64,000 nucleotides of DNA from Hymenobacter elongatus (GTDB lineage: Bacteria > Bacteroidota > Bacteroidia > Cytophagales > Hymenobacteraceae): the NCBI RefSeq assembly GCF_004745955.1, contig NZ_SRLD01000021.1, positions 1 to 64,000 on the forward strand. The letters are read 5' to 3'. A model generated the notes under the pieces. The model saw only the letters and a program-made list of their open reading frames with translations. It ran no database searches and was not told the origin of the DNA. Made by a program: the position numbers and the translations under genes. This document shows positions 52,492-61,368 of the stretch, piece after piece. How positions within the stretch are numbered: the first letter of the stretch is position 1; the number at the start of each line of letters is the position of its first letter.

Positions 52492-54516
52492 ATGCGTCGC
52501 TGTCGAGCTACTTTGTCTGCTGTCTGCTCGTTGTTGCTGCTCCTGCTGCTGGGCGCGGCCGAAGCGGCAGTGGCACAGGCGCTGGCTCCCGAAAGCACGT
52601 CCCCCGCCGCCGATTCGCTGCTGCTGCTCTCCTTCCGAACCCGGCGGGTAGGTGTGAGCACTTATGCGCAGCAAACCGACGTGCGCGGCCGTACGCGGCT
52701 CACCCCCAACCAATCGGTACAATATCGCTTATTCAGCGACTGGATCTACGACGAGCGGGGGCAGCCCCCCTTCGTAAGGGAAGACTACGGAGCCAATATG
52801 CTGCATACGCTCCGGTTGGGCCGCCGCTGGCAGGTAGGCCAGCTGCTGCACTATGAGCAGAGCCGGGCCAATGCCACGCGCACCGGAGCCTGGCTGGCCC
52901 GCGTGGGCTACCAGCACCGTTTGCGGCCAGCCACAACGCTAGATACATTGTCGGTGGCGCGCTACGTGCTCTTTGGTGGGGGTGCTTATGATGCCCGCAA
53001 CGGCCGCCGCGACGCGGGCCCATCCTACGGCCTGGATGTGACGACGCTGATTTATCCGGGGCAGCAAGCGCGGCAGCCCGTGGCCCTGCGGCTGTTTGGC
53101 ACCCGTTCCCAGCTGGGGCCGCGGGTGTGGCAGCGCACCTTGGCCGAGAGCTACTACGAGCGCAGCTTCGACGACTTCACCAGCGGCTCGTTGCGGCTGG
53201 GCTACCGCTCCAACCGGGCCGAAGACTACGCCCCCGGCAACGTGCAGCGCATTCAGAGCGACACCATCGCCACGCAGCTCAGCTGGGTATACCGCCTGGG
53301 AGACAAAGCCTCGTTTCGTTCCGATAACCTGTTGGCTCTGCCCCGGCGGGCTTTTCTCTACCGGCGGCTTGCCGCCGAATCGGATACGGTGCAGAACATA
53401 GGCTATCAGCAGCAGGAACTCGACACGCGCCAGGAAGTGCGGGTGAATGGCAAAAAGCTCCAGTTTATGCTGCTGTTCAACTACCGGGAGCGGAACCGCA
53501 ACTACTCTCTGGATAACAACCGCAACCTTTCGCCCATCAGGCTGGCCGCCAGCACCGAGCGAGAAAAGATTAAGGATATTTCCGAAAAAACCACGCTCTG
53601 GCAGTCGGAGCTGACGTGGCTGCCGCTGCCGCGCCACTCGCTTACGCTTCTGGGCTCGGCCCAGCTGCTGCGCGTAGATACACCCAGCGCAGACAACGAC
53701 CAGGACCGCGACGAAGCGCAGCATACGCTCCGCCTGGTGTGGGTGGGCCGCTGGGCCGGGGCCTTTCGCACTTCGCTGGCTGTGGGGAGCGAATACCGCC
53801 AGTTTGTGTTTATTCGGGCAGCCCTGAGCGCTGAAAACTACACCGACCGGCTTCTGCACTGGGAGCCTTCCTTCACGTGGGCCCCGGGGCGCTTCAGTCT
53901 GAAATCGACTTATCATCTGTGGGTGAGCTACCAAGTGCGCGACCGGCTCAGCGAGCAGCTGAAGAACCGCGCTAGTCGCGTGCTTGAGCAGCAGCAGCAG
54001 GTCAGCTACCAGTTCACCGCTCGCCTGCTAGCCTCCCTCGACTACGTGCGGCGCGAGAATCGCATCGGGCTACTCAACTGGCCCCAGTTCAAGGAAAGCC
54101 CCCTGGACACGACTATTACCCACGACTTATCGGGGGGCGTGCGCCACAGCTGGGGTGGCACACGCGGGCAAAACAGCCTGCGGCTGGGCTACCGCTTTTT
54201 GGAGCAGCGTAGCCACGGCCGGGCAGCGCTGCTCGACGATGCTACCGGGGCCGGCTCCACGCTTATCTACTTGCGCAGCCTTACCCGCCAGCAGGGGCCC
54301 GACATAGCCTATGAGCGCCGTACTACCAGCGGTTTCTCAGTAGTGGCCAGCCTGTGGCTGCAGCAGCTGCGCACACTCTACCGCTACGAGCAGGGTACGG
54401 GCGCTTACATTGGCACCAGCTACACAACAGCCGATCTGGAGCGGGAAACCAAAAACCTGTATCCTTATTTTGAGGTGGCCGTCAACTGGCGCATCCGGGC
54501 ATTTCATCGGCAGTAG
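52492..54516 (+). CDS. Putative outer-membrane beta-barrel protein, unknown function
   Basis: 674 residues. The signal peptide (LSAVCSLLLLLLLGAAEAAV, cut near AQA) is followed by repeated amphipathic strands with alternating aromatic and charged residues (LRLGRRWQVGQLLHYEQSRA, RTSLAVGSEYRQFVF, SLKSTYHLWVSYQVRDRL), consistent with a large beta-barrel. The C-terminus (YPYFEVAVNWRIRAFHRQ) resembles a last strand, though the final residue is not aromatic. No known family was recognised. It is divergent from the OmpA-family gene, with a 260-bp intergenic region in which I saw no exact promoter consensus. Confidence 0.75.
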   Translation: MRRCRATLSAVCSLLLLLLLGAAEAAVAQALAPESTSPAADSLLLLSFRTRRVGVSTYAQQTDVRGRTRLTPNQSVQYRLFSDWIYDERGQPPFVREDYGANMLHTLRLGRRWQVGQLLHYEQSRANATRTGAWLARVGYQHRLRPATTLDTLSVARYVLFGGGAYDARNGRRDAGPSYGLDVTTLIYPGQQARQPVALRLFGTRSQLGPRVWQRTLAESYYERSFDDFTSGSLRLGYRSNRAEDYAPGNVQRIQSDTIATQLSWVYRLGDKASFRSDNLLALPRRAFLYRRLAAESDTVQNIGYQQQELDTRQEVRVNGKKLQFMLLFNYRERNRNYSLDNNRNLSPIRLAASTEREKIKDISEKTTLWQSELTWLPLPRHSLTLLGSAQLLRVDTPSADNDQDRDEAQHTLRLVWVGRWAGAFRTSLAVGSEYRQFVFIRAALSAENYTDRLLHWEPSFTWAPGRFSLKSTYHLWVSYQVRDRLSEQLKNRASRVLEQQQQVSYQFTARLLASLDYVRRENRIGLLNWPQFKESPLDTTITHDLSGGVRHSWGGTRGQNSLRLGYRFLEQRSHGRAALLDDATGAGSTLIYLRSLTRQQGPDIAYERRTTSGFSVVASLWLQQLRTLYRYEQGTGAYIGTSYTTADLERETKNLYPYFEVAVNWRIRAFHRQ

Positions 54517-54541
54517 GGCCGGTATCTTTCGACCATTGAGG

Positions 54542-54590
54542 GCACGAAAAAATGCCGGCCCACCCAAGGGCGAACCGACGTTTTTCGTGC
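54542..54590. terminator. Bidirectional terminator
   Basis: GCACGAAAAA (54542-54551) pairs with TTTTTCGTGC (54581-54590), with further pairing of CCGG and CCG inside. It separates the convergent beta-barrel (+) and lipoprotein (-) genes. Confidence 0.75.
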
Positions 54591-54608
54591 ATCAGCTACT
54601 GGTGGCCG

Positions 54609-55436
54609 TTAGGGCTGCAGCGTGAAGTTGCGGGTAACAGAGTTGAACGGACCAGGAATCAGGTTACCGCTGGCATCTACCAGCTCCAGCTTCACGGTGT
54701 TCTGACCAGCGGGCAGACCTTCCATCATGAAGGGAGCCCACTGATCGAGCATGAACTCGGTGCCGTTGATAGTAGCCCGCACCTTGTTGCCTTCCGGCGA
54801 TAAGGTGGTGTTCACCAGATAAAAGTCCAGCATTACTTTAGCTGCATCCTTGCCCGAATACGTGTCTTTGGGGCGGCTATAAAACAGGTGCGGAGCCTGC
54901 AAATCGGCGTTCAGGGGCGTCGCGGGAGCTTTGCCCACCGTAATTACCCGCAAATCGTAGGCACCACGATGCTTTAGGCTTTCGTGGTACGAGCGCGACA
55001 GGAACGACAAGACCACGTGTTGCCCATCGGCAATCGGCTTCGTGAATTCCGTGGTGTAGTGCGCCGTGTAGGGCTCGTTGTCGACGATATTATGAATATG
55101 CTGGCCCTGCTGGGAGTTAGCCATTTCCTCCGCGTGCATTCCGCCCGTCATTTTGGTGAGCTGGAAGTTGGTAATGTCGTAGTCGAACGACACGCTACCA
55201 CTAGGCACGCTAGAACCGGTGACTGGCGATTTGAGTTGTACCTGAGCTTCGGGGTTTCTGGGCGAATCGGAGAAAGGCGTCAGCCGGATTCCGTTTTTCT
55301 CCATGGAAGCGGTGTTAGCCGAGGATACGCGCTCAGCCGTAGCTTGCGAGCCCGACTCTTGTTGTTGTCTGGCCGTGTCGCAGGCAGCCAAACCAAGCAG
55401 CATCGCGCTGCTCATCAGTAAAGCAGATGCTTTCAT
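54609..55436 (-). CDS. Lipoprotein with His-rich conserved segment, unknown function
   Basis: 275 residues from ATG at 55436. Signal peptide MKASALLMSSAMLLGLAAC gives a lipobox Cys19. The mature part contains beta-rich sequence with LKSPVTGSSVPSGSVSFDYD (about 70-90). A His-containing segment follows (GGMHAEEMANSQQGQHIHNI, then HYTTEF and HVVLSFLSRSYHESLKHRGA), similar in flavour to DUF4399-type proteins whose ligand is unknown. A second domain ends NSVTRNFTLQP. The His cluster could bind a metal such as copper; this is inference. It is divergent from the 2OG-oxygenase gene. Confidence 0.75.
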   Translation of the reverse strand: MKASALLMSSAMLLGLAACDTARQQQESGSQATAERVSSANTASMEKNGIRLTPFSDSPRNPEAQVQLKSPVTGSSVPSGSVSFDYDITNFQLTKMTGGMHAEEMANSQQGQHIHNIVDNEPYTAHYTTEFTKPIADGQHVVLSFLSRSYHESLKHRGAYDLRVITVGKAPATPLNADLQAPHLFYSRPKDTYSGKDAAKVMLDFYLVNTTLSPEGNKVRATINGTEFMLDQWAPFMMEGLPAGQNTVKLELVDASGNLIPGPFNSVTRNFTLQP

Positions 55437-55550
55437 GAGGGAAATGGTGGAAGGGGTTAAGAGGACCACCGGACCGTTTGTCCGGTCGCGCCCCGACACC
55501 GGGACGACGAATGATTTTTTAAGTACCTTGCGCAATACGTAAGGTTTGCT

Positions 55551-55558
55551 CAAAAGTA
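55551..55558 (-). promoter_or_regulatory. Possible -7 box TACTTTTG for the His-rich lipoprotein gene
   Basis: Minus-strand exact TAnnTTTG, 115 bp upstream of the ATG at 55436 and only 16 bp from the divergent start at 55574. Confidence 0.35.
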
Positions 55559-55573
55559 TATTGATTTTCCGCT

Positions 55574-56551
55574 ATGGAAGAAAAATTGTTGGAAGAAATT
55601 CCGTCCCTCGACTTGGCCGATTTCCGTTCCGGTGATCCGGAACGCAAGGCCCGCTTCGTTCAGCAGCTGGGCGAAGCGTATCAAAACATTGGGTTCGTGG
55701 CCCTGAAGAACCACGGCCTCACCGACACGCAGACGGCAGCGCTCTACAATGACGTGAAAGCCTTCTTCGCGTTGCCGGATGATGCCAAGCAGCGCTACGA
55801 AAATCCGGCCCTAGCGGGCCAGCGCGGCTATATCAGCAAGGGTAAAGAACACGCCAAGGGCCGCAATACCGGCGACCTGAAAGAGTTTTTCCACGTGGGC
55901 CAGGAGGTCGACGATGCGAACGACCCCATTGGCAAGGAGTACCCGGCCAACATCTGGCCCGAAGAAGTGCCTACCTTTCAGGAAAGCACCTTCACTACCT
56001 ACCGGACCTTGGAAGCGGCGGGCAAAGACGTGTTGCGGGCTATTGCGCTGTACCTGAAACTGCCCGAAAATTATTTCGATGATAAGGTCCGCAATGGAAA
56101 CAGCATCCTGCGGCCTATCCACTACTTCCCCATCGAAAACCCCGACGCGGTGCCAGCCGATGCTGTGCGGGCCGCCGAACACGGCGACATTAACCTAATT
56201 ACGCTGCTCATGGGCGCTTCTGCTGATGGCCTGCAGGTGAAACGTCGCGACGACAAGTGGATTCCGATTACGGCCCTCCCCGACCAGATCGTAGTGAACG
56301 TGGGCGATATGCTGCAACGCCTCACCAACGGCGTGCTGCGCAGCACCATCCACCGCGTGGTGAATCCCGCGCGTGAGAAGATGAACTCGTCTCGGTTCTC
56401 GGTACCGTTTTTCATGCACCCTCGCTCCGAAATGAGCTTGGCGGCCCTGGAAAGCTGCGTGACGCCCACCAATCCCAAACAGCAGGAGGATATTACCGCC
56501 GGTGAGTTTCTCAATGAGCGTTTGATCGAGCTGGGTCTGAAGAAAAAGTAA
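55574..56551 (+). CDS. Isopenicillin-N-synthase-like 2OG-Fe(II) oxygenase
   Basis: 325 residues. The N-terminal DIOX_N region (QLGEAYQNIGFVALKNHGLT, about 31-50) precedes the double-stranded beta-helix. The metal triad is complete: His203-x-Asp205 in AEHGDINLIT and His260 in LRSTIHRVV. Arg274 and Ser276 (SSRFSVPFF) are the RxS pair that binds 2-oxoglutarate or, in IPNS, substrate. The family includes IPNS, ACC oxidase and gibberellin oxidases. No beta-lactam pathway gene is nearby, so a generic small-molecule oxygenase is the safe call. Confidence 0.92.
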   Translation: MEEKLLEEIPSLDLADFRSGDPERKARFVQQLGEAYQNIGFVALKNHGLTDTQTAALYNDVKAFFALPDDAKQRYENPALAGQRGYISKGKEHAKGRNTGDLKEFFHVGQEVDDANDPIGKEYPANIWPEEVPTFQESTFTTYRTLEAAGKDVLRAIALYLKLPENYFDDKVRNGNSILRPIHYFPIENPDAVPADAVRAAEHGDINLITLLMGASADGLQVKRRDDKWIPITALPDQIVVNVGDMLQRLTNGVLRSTIHRVVNPAREKMNSSRFSVPFFMHPRSEMSLAALESCVTPTNPKQQEDITAGEFLNERLIELGLKKK

Positions 56552-56570
56552 ATATTGCCCTGCACTAGTG

Positions 56571-56641
56571 GCTGCCGGTTGTTGAAGGTCTGAGTTCTGG
56601 AAATTCCCAGGCTGGCATTCAGCAACCGGCAGCTTTTTTTG
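56571..56641 (+). terminator. Rho-independent terminator of the 2OG-oxygenase gene
   Basis: A 16-bp stem with one G-U pair (56571-56586 with 56618-56633), followed at once by a run of T. Confidence 0.88.
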
Positions 56642-56720
56642 GGCAGTAGTACGGCCTACATCGACGCCACTGTAGTGCTGCCCAGTGCTTTGCCTGACCT
56701 CTCAAGTACCCCACCCTACC

Positions 56721-57956
56721 TTGGAAACGGAAGAAATTCAGCTTGCGCCGCCCCCTAGAGGCTCTTGGGGAACCCGCACCAAACGGGTACGGGGAATTAT
56801 TTTTCTGAAGGACGTGGCGGCGCTGGGTCTCACGGCTTTCGGCGGCCCGCAGGCGCATCTGGCCATGATGCTGCGGCTGCTGGTAGACAAGCGCCGCTAC
56901 CTGACGGCCGCCGAGCTGCTCGAGCTGACGGCGCTCTGTCAGATTCTGCCCGGCCCGACCTCCACCCAAACCATTACGGCCATTGGTTTCCGGCTTGGGG
57001 GCCCCAATCTGGCCTACCTCACGGTGCTGGTCTGGATGCTGCCCGCGGTGGCGCTTATGACGCTGACGGGCCTCACGATTTCCTACCTCGACAAAGACCT
57101 CGTGGCGCGGCTGGTGCAATATATCCAGCCTATAGCGGTCGGGTTTGTGGCATATTCGGCCTACAAAATTGCGGAGAAGGTTATTCACACCAAAACCTCC
57201 GTGGCCCTGATGGTGGCGGCGGCCATGCTGGCCTATCGGTTTCAGCTGCCCTCGGTGCTGCCGGCGCTGCTCATTGCGGGCGGCGTCATCACCACGTTCC
57301 GCTACCGCAAAATGCCGGTACAGAAGAAAAAGCAACCCCTGAATATTGAGTGGGCCAACTTCGTGCTGTGGCTGGCTGTGCTGATCGGGGCGGCCGTGCT
57401 GGGCCATTATACCCGGCTGCTGCCGGTGCGGCTGTTCGAGAATTTTTACCGCAACGGCAGCCTTGTGTTTGGCGGCGGGCAGGTGCTGGCCCCGCTCCTA
57501 TACGCCGAGTTCGTGGAATTTAAGGCCTACCTCACCACCCAGGAATTCCTGTCGGGCCTGGGCTTGGTGCAGGCCATGCCCGGGCCTAATTTTTCCTTTG
57601 CCTCCTACATCGGGGCGCTGGCTATGCGTCAGGATGGGAGTGGCGTGGGTGGCCAAATACTAGGCGCCCTGGTAGCGGCAGCGGGCATTTTTATGCCGGG
57701 CACGCTGCTGATCTTTTTTCTAATTCGCTTCTGGGACCAGCTCAAGCAATACCGAGTCGTGAAAGCGTCGCTGGAAGGAATCAATGCCGTGTCGGCGGGG
57801 CTGGTGTGCGCGGCCACGTTTCTGCTGTATCATCCGCTGCCCGACACGCCCATAAACCTGCTGCTGGTGGCCGCTACTTTCCTGGTGCTGCTCTGGGACC
57901 GGTTTCCATCTTACGTTATCGTGCTGGCGGGTTTGGTGGCGGGCATCTTATTCTAG
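56721..57956 (+). CDS. chrA: Chromate transporter ChrA (CHR family, two-domain)
   Basis: 411 residues from TTG at 56721 (peptide METEEIQLAPPPRGS). A GTG at 56685 would add 12 residues of unconvincing sequence. Two homologous CHR halves: the first begins GLTAFGGPQAHLAMM (about 40-54) with QILPGPTSTQT; the second begins SLVFGGGQVLAPLLYAEF with QAMPGPNFSFASY. About 10-11 membrane segments. Full-length CHR proteins export chromate by proton antiport and are related to sulfate-like anion carriers. No chrB regulator is nearby. Confidence 0.92.
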   Translation: METEEIQLAPPPRGSWGTRTKRVRGIIFLKDVAALGLTAFGGPQAHLAMMLRLLVDKRRYLTAAELLELTALCQILPGPTSTQTITAIGFRLGGPNLAYLTVLVWMLPAVALMTLTGLTISYLDKDLVARLVQYIQPIAVGFVAYSAYKIAEKVIHTKTSVALMVAAAMLAYRFQLPSVLPALLIAGGVITTFRYRKMPVQKKKQPLNIEWANFVLWLAVLIGAAVLGHYTRLLPVRLFENFYRNGSLVFGGGQVLAPLLYAEFVEFKAYLTTQEFLSGLGLVQAMPGPNFSFASYIGALAMRQDGSGVGGQILGALVAAAGIFMPGTLLIFFLIRFWDQLKQYRVVKASLEGINAVSAGLVCAATFLLYHPLPDTPINLLLVAATFLVLLWDRFPSYVIVLAGLVAGILF

Positions 57957-57971
57957 AGTTGCTCTCACTCA

Positions 57972-58013
57972 ACAAAAAAGGCCCGTGCTAACAGTAGCAC
58001 GGGCCTTTTTTGT
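57972..58013. terminator. Bidirectional terminator between chrA and rfbA
   Basis: ACAAAAAAGGCCCGTGCTA pairs with its perfect complement over a short loop; A6/T6 tracts serve both strands. Confidence 0.9.
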
Positions 58014-58032
58014 GGTCAATATTGAGAGAAAA

Positions 58033-58911
58033 TTATTTCTCCAGCAGCAGCGACTCCGGCAGGCGCATCAGGTAGTCACCATAGCCACTTTTACGAAGGG
58101 GCTCGGCAATCTTGCGCAGCTGGTCGGCAGTGATGAAGCCCTGACGGTAGGCAATTTCCTCGATGGAGCCCACTTTCAGGCCCTGGCGCTGCTCAATGAC
58201 GCGCACAAACTCGCCCGCCTGCATCAGCGACTCGAACGTGCCGGTATCGAGCCAAGCGGTGCCACGACCCAGGATACCAACTTTGAGCTTACCGCGCCGT
58301 AGATATTCCTGGTTCACGTCCGTTATTTCGTACTCGCCACGGGGGCTGGGCTTCAGGTCGCGGGCAATCTGGATGACTTCGTTGTCGTAGAAGTACAGAC
58401 CCGGTACGGCGTAATTACTCTTGGGCTGCTTCGGCTTTTCCTCGATGCTGAGCGCTTTTTTGTTATCGTCGAATTCCACCACGCCGTAGCGCTCGGGGTC
58501 GTGCACGTGGTAGGCATACACCACGCCACCATCGGGGTTGCTGTTGCTTTGCAGCAGCTCTTCCAGGCCTTCACCGTGGAAAATATTGTCGCCGAGCACC
58601 AACGCCACCGTGTCGTCGCCGATGAAATCGGCCCCGATTACGAAAGCCTGCGCCAGACCATTGGGCACTTCCTGAATAGCGTACTGGAAATTACAGCCCA
58701 GCGTCTGCCCATCGCCCAGCAAGCGCTTGAACTGCTCCTGGTCGTGGGGCGTGGTGATAATGAGGATTTCGCGGATGCCCGCCATCATCAGAATCGACAG
58801 CGGATAGTAAATCATCGGCTTGTCGTACACCGGCATGAGCTGCTTGCTGACGGCCAGCGTGAGCGGGTGCAAGCGCGTGCCAGAGCCGCCGGCTAGGATA
58901 ATACCTTTCAT
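58033..58911 (-). CDS. rfbA: Glucose-1-phosphate thymidylyltransferase
   Basis: 292 residues. Makes dTDP-glucose from glucose-1-phosphate and dTTP. N-terminal nucleotidyltransferase signature [11 protein letters not shown] (about 8-18) followed by [17 protein letters not shown]; metal Asp in [10 protein letters not shown] (near 110); YGVVEFD and [11 protein letters not shown] also match RmlA. Last gene of the minus-strand sugar cluster. rfbC and rfbD are not in the window, so the dTDP sugar end product cannot be named. Confidence 0.96.
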   Translation of the reverse strand: MKGIILAGGSGTRLHPLTLAVSKQLMPVYDKPMIYYPLSILMMAGIREILIITTPHDQEQFKRLLGDGQTLGCNFQYAIQEVPNGLAQAFVIGADFIGDDTVALVLGDNIFHGEGLEELLQSNSNPDGGVVYAYHVHDPERYGVVEFDDNKKALSIEEKPKQPKSNYAVPGLYFYDNEVIQIARDLKPSPRGEYEITDVNQEYLRRGKLKVGILGRGTAWLDTGTFESLMQAGEFVRVIEQRQGLKVGSIEEIAYRQGFITADQLRKIAEPLRKSGYGDYLMRLPESLLLEK

Positions 58912-58918
58912 CTGTGAG

Positions 58919-58940
58919 TTAGTGACTTAGTGACTTAATG
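58919..58940. repeat. Two tandem 8-bp repeats just upstream of rfbA
   Basis: TTAGTGAC at 58919-58926 and again at 58927-58934, followed by TTAATG. They occupy the place of the rfbA ribosome-binding region (start codon at 58911). Confidence 0.7.
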
Positions 58941-58950
58941 CCCATCCGAC

Positions 58951-59018
58951 GTGCGAAGCTTGTCGAAGCAGCTCTGCCGCCACTGCAACCAGTTGCCGCT
59001 GCGGTAGAAATGCCTCTG
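58951..59018. repeat. Intergenic palindromic repeat, copy B (degenerate)
   Basis: TTGTCGAAGCAGCTCTGCCGC, about 20 nt of loop, then GCGGTAGAAATGCCTC. The arms pair imperfectly and match the layout of the copies at 23816-23920 and 61236-61352. It lies between rfbA and the TviC-like gene. Confidence 0.5.
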
Positions 59019-59038
59019 TATTGCTTAGCATGAGGGTT

Positions 59039-59046
59039 CAAATTTA
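59039..59046 (-). promoter_or_regulatory. Possible rfbA promoter (TAAATTTG)
   Basis: Minus-strand exact TAnnTTTG, overlapping the stop codon of the upstream epimerase gene, about 130 bp from the rfbA ATG. Confidence 0.4.
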
Positions 59047-60051
59047 ATTTCGCTCGGCAATAAAGGCGGTATTGGCCTCAAACCAAGCCAGGGTTTTCTG
59101 TAAGCCTTCCTGAATTCGAATCTGCGGGTCGTAGCCGATCAAATTCCGGGCTTTGCTAATGTCGGCCAATGAGTCGCGGATGTCGCCGGCGCGGTCGGGT
59201 CCGTACTCGGGCGTGATGTCGGATTGGGCTTCCTCTTTCAGGATGTTGAACAAGTCGTTGAGCGACGTGCGGTCGGCCACGGCAATGTTGTACACCTGAT
59301 TTACACCTTCGGGATTCGTGGTCAGAGCAGCTTTAATGTTGGCCTGCACGCAGTTTTCCACGAAAGTAAAGTCGCGGGTTTGACCACCGTCACCGTTCAT
59401 GCGCGGAGGCTTGCCCTGTAGCACGGCATCGATAAAGAGCGGAATAACGGCCGCGTACGCACCGTTCGGGTCCTGGCGGGGCCCGAAGATGTTGAAATAG
59501 CGCAGCCCGATGATTTCCATGCCGTAGGTTTTGCTGAACACATCGGCGTACAGCTCATTGGCATATTTGGTAACGGCGTAGGGCGACAGTGGCTTACCGA
59601 TACGGTCTTCCACTTTCGGCAATGCCTTGTGGTCGCCGTAGGTCGAGGACGAAGCGGCGTAGACGAAACGCTTCACGCTGGCTTCCTTGGCCCCCACCAG
59701 CATGTTTACGAAACCACCCACGTTGACGTCGTTGCTGGTAATGGGGTCGTTGATGGAGCGCGGCACGGAGCCCAGCGCCGCCTGATGCAGGACAACATCA
59801 ACGCCCTGGCAGGCGTCCACGCAGGTTTGCCGGTCGCGAATATCACCTTCGATGACTTTCAGCGCCGGATTATCGGCGAACAGGGCTACGTTCTTGCGGA
59901 AGCCATTGGAGAAGTTGTCCAGCACCCGCACTTGTTTAGCGCCGTACTTGAGCAGGTATTCAACCAGATTGGAACCGATAAAACCGGCTCCGCCCGTCAC
60001 CAGAAACGTCAGGTTGTCGAGCGGCTGGTCGTGAAAAGGAGTTTCGTACAT
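59044..60051 (-). CDS. UDP-HexNAc(A) 4-epimerase, TviC/WbpP-like SDR
   Basis: 335 residues. Extended SDR fold: [17 protein letters not shown] (about 18-34), [17 protein letters not shown], catalytic SSSTYGD with YAVTKYANE (YxxxK), and [20 protein letters not shown]. The LGSVPRSI and [16 protein letters not shown] segments are those of WbpP/TviC-type C4 epimerases acting on UDP-GlcNAc or its uronic acid. The gene shares a cluster with a TviB-like dehydrogenase, the enzyme that acts with TviC in Vi-antigen sugar synthesis, so UDP-GalNAcA is a likely product. This is inferred from family and context. Confidence 0.9.
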   Translation of the reverse strand: MYETPFHDQPLDNLTFLVTGGAGFIGSNLVEYLLKYGAKQVRVLDNFSNGFRKNVALFADNPALKVIEGDIRDRQTCVDACQGVDVVLHQAALGSVPRSINDPITSNDVNVGGFVNMLVGAKEASVKRFVYAASSSTYGDHKALPKVEDRIGKPLSPYAVTKYANELYADVFSKTYGMEIIGLRYFNIFGPRQDPNGAYAAVIPLFIDAVLQGKPPRMNGDGGQTRDFTFVENCVQANIKAALTTNPEGVNQVYNIAVADRTSLNDLFNILKEEAQSDITPEYGPDRAGDIRDSLADISKARNLIGYDPQIRIQEGLQKTLAWFEANTAFIAERN

Positions 60052-60064
60052 GAACTAGATATAA

Positions 60065-60083
60065 CGCGAAGTTTCACTTCGCG
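60065..60083. repeat. Short palindrome CGCGAAGT-ttc-ACTTCGCG
   Basis: Perfect 8-bp stem with a 3-nt loop, in the 110-bp gap between the rfbB and TviC-like genes. Pairs with a second copy at 60144-60160. Confidence 0.7.
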
Positions 60084-60143
60084 AGGCGTTGAACGATAGG
60101 GTTGCCGGAAAGCCAAAGCCACTCAGCGGCGCGGACGCGAGGC

Positions 60144-60160
60144 GCGAAGTAAAACTTCGC
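60144..60160. repeat. Short palindrome GCGAAGT-aaa-ACTTCGC
   Basis: Perfect 7-bp stem with a 3-nt loop; same core as the copy at 60065-60083. It ends 1 bp before the stop of rfbB, so on the minus strand it forms just after translation ends. Confidence 0.7.
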
Positions 60161-60161
60161 T

Positions 60162-61214
60162 CTAGCGGTTGTACTGCTGCTGGTAGTACTGCTGGTAGGC
60201 ACCGCTGGTTACGTTTTCCAGCCAGCCGGTGTTTTCCAGGTACCAGTCTACGGTCTGGGCGAGGCCCTGCTCGAATGTTACCGAGGGTTTCCAGCCCAGC
60301 TCGTTCATAATTTTGCTGCTGTCGATAGCGTAGCGCAGGTCGTGGCCGGCGCGGTCGGTTACGAAGGTGATGAGCTTGCGGGAAGTGCCTTTCTCGCGAC
60401 CGGTCTTCTCGTCAATCACGTCGCACAGCAGGTGAATCAGCTCGATGTTCTGCCACTCGTTTACGCCCCCGATGTTGTAGGTTTCGCCCACGGTGCCGTT
60501 GTGGAACACGGCATCAATGGCGGTAGCGTGGTCTTTCACGAAGAGCCAGTCGCGCACGTTTTCGCCCTTGCCATACACCGGCACGGGCTGGCCGTGCTGA
60601 ATGCGGTGAATAGCCAGCGGAATCAGCTTTTCGGGGAAGTGGTTGGGGCCGTAGTTATTCGAGCAGTTGCTCAGCTTCACCGGCATGTGGTAGGTGTGGT
60701 ACCAGGCGCGCACAAAGTGGTCGGAAGCCGCTTTGGAGGCCGAATACGGCGAACGGGGGTCGTAGCTGGTATCCTCGGTGAACATCTCGGGGCCCATTTC
60801 CAGGGAACCGTACACTTCATCGGTGCTCACATGGTAGAAGGTTTTGCCCTCGTAGCCCAGCGGCTTCCACAGGTTTTTAGCCGCGTTCAGCAAATGGACC
60901 GTCCCCAGCACGTTGGTTTTCACAAACGCCAGCGGATCGGTGATGCTGCGGTCGACGTGCGACTCGGCGGCGAGGTGAATCACGGCATCGGGCTCCTCGT
61001 GGGCGAACAGCTGATCGACGAAGGCCTGGTCGGTAATGTCGCCTTTCACCAAGCGGTAGTTGGGCGCATTCTCAATATCGCGCAGGTTTTCCAGGTTGCC
61101 GGCGTAGGTCAGCGCATCCAGATTCAGAATCTGATACTCCGGATACTTGGTTACGAACAAGCGCACCACGTGCGACCCAATGAAGCCGGCCCCGCCGGTG
61201 ATGATGATTTTCAT
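60162..61214 (-). CDS. rfbB: dTDP-glucose 4,6-dehydratase
   Basis: 350 residues. Converts dTDP-glucose to dTDP-4-keto-6-deoxyglucose with tightly bound NAD+. [14 protein letters not shown] (about 7-20), HLAAESHVDRSI (about 79-90), the active-site FYHVSTDEVYGSL (about 127-139), YSASKAASDHFVRAW (YxxxK, about 157-171) and NNYGPNHFPEKLIPL are all hallmarks of RmlB. It uses the product of RfbA, encoded two genes downstream. Confidence 0.97.
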   Translation of the reverse strand: MKIIITGGAGFIGSHVVRLFVTKYPEYQILNLDALTYAGNLENLRDIENAPNYRLVKGDITDQAFVDQLFAHEEPDAVIHLAAESHVDRSITDPLAFVKTNVLGTVHLLNAAKNLWKPLGYEGKTFYHVSTDEVYGSLEMGPEMFTEDTSYDPRSPYSASKAASDHFVRAWYHTYHMPVKLSNCSNNYGPNHFPEKLIPLAIHRIQHGQPVPVYGKGENVRDWLFVKDHATAIDAVFHNGTVGETYNIGGVNEWQNIELIHLLCDVIDEKTGREKGTSRKLITFVTDRAGHDLRYAIDSSKIMNELGWKPSVTFEQGLAQTVDWYLENTGWLENVTSGAYQQYYQQQYNR

Positions 61215-61235
61215 GTGTTGAATTGTTTAGTAGCC

Positions 61236-61352
61236 GTCATGCTTATCTGGCGTCCGCGAAATCGAGGCATCTCTACCGCAGTAGTAATCAAATTACTTTA
61301 GCAGCGAAGCGGTAAAGATGCTTCGACTCCGCTCCGTTGCGTTCAGCACAAC
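61236..61352. repeat. Intergenic palindromic repeat, copy C
   Basis: GAGGCATCTCTACCGC (61264-61279) pairs with GCGGTAAAGATGCTTC (61309-61324) with two mismatches over a loop of about 29 nt, flanked by CATGCT on the left and CAGCA on the right. It occupies nearly the whole gap between galE and rfbB. Confidence 0.6.
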
Positions 61353-61368
61353 GGTCTTTCGTTATCCG

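Noticed and set aside
55574..56551. Isopenicillin N synthase proper (beta-lactam synthesis)
   Set aside because: Only the family fold and metal site are seen; no ACV synthetase or other beta-lactam gene nearby.
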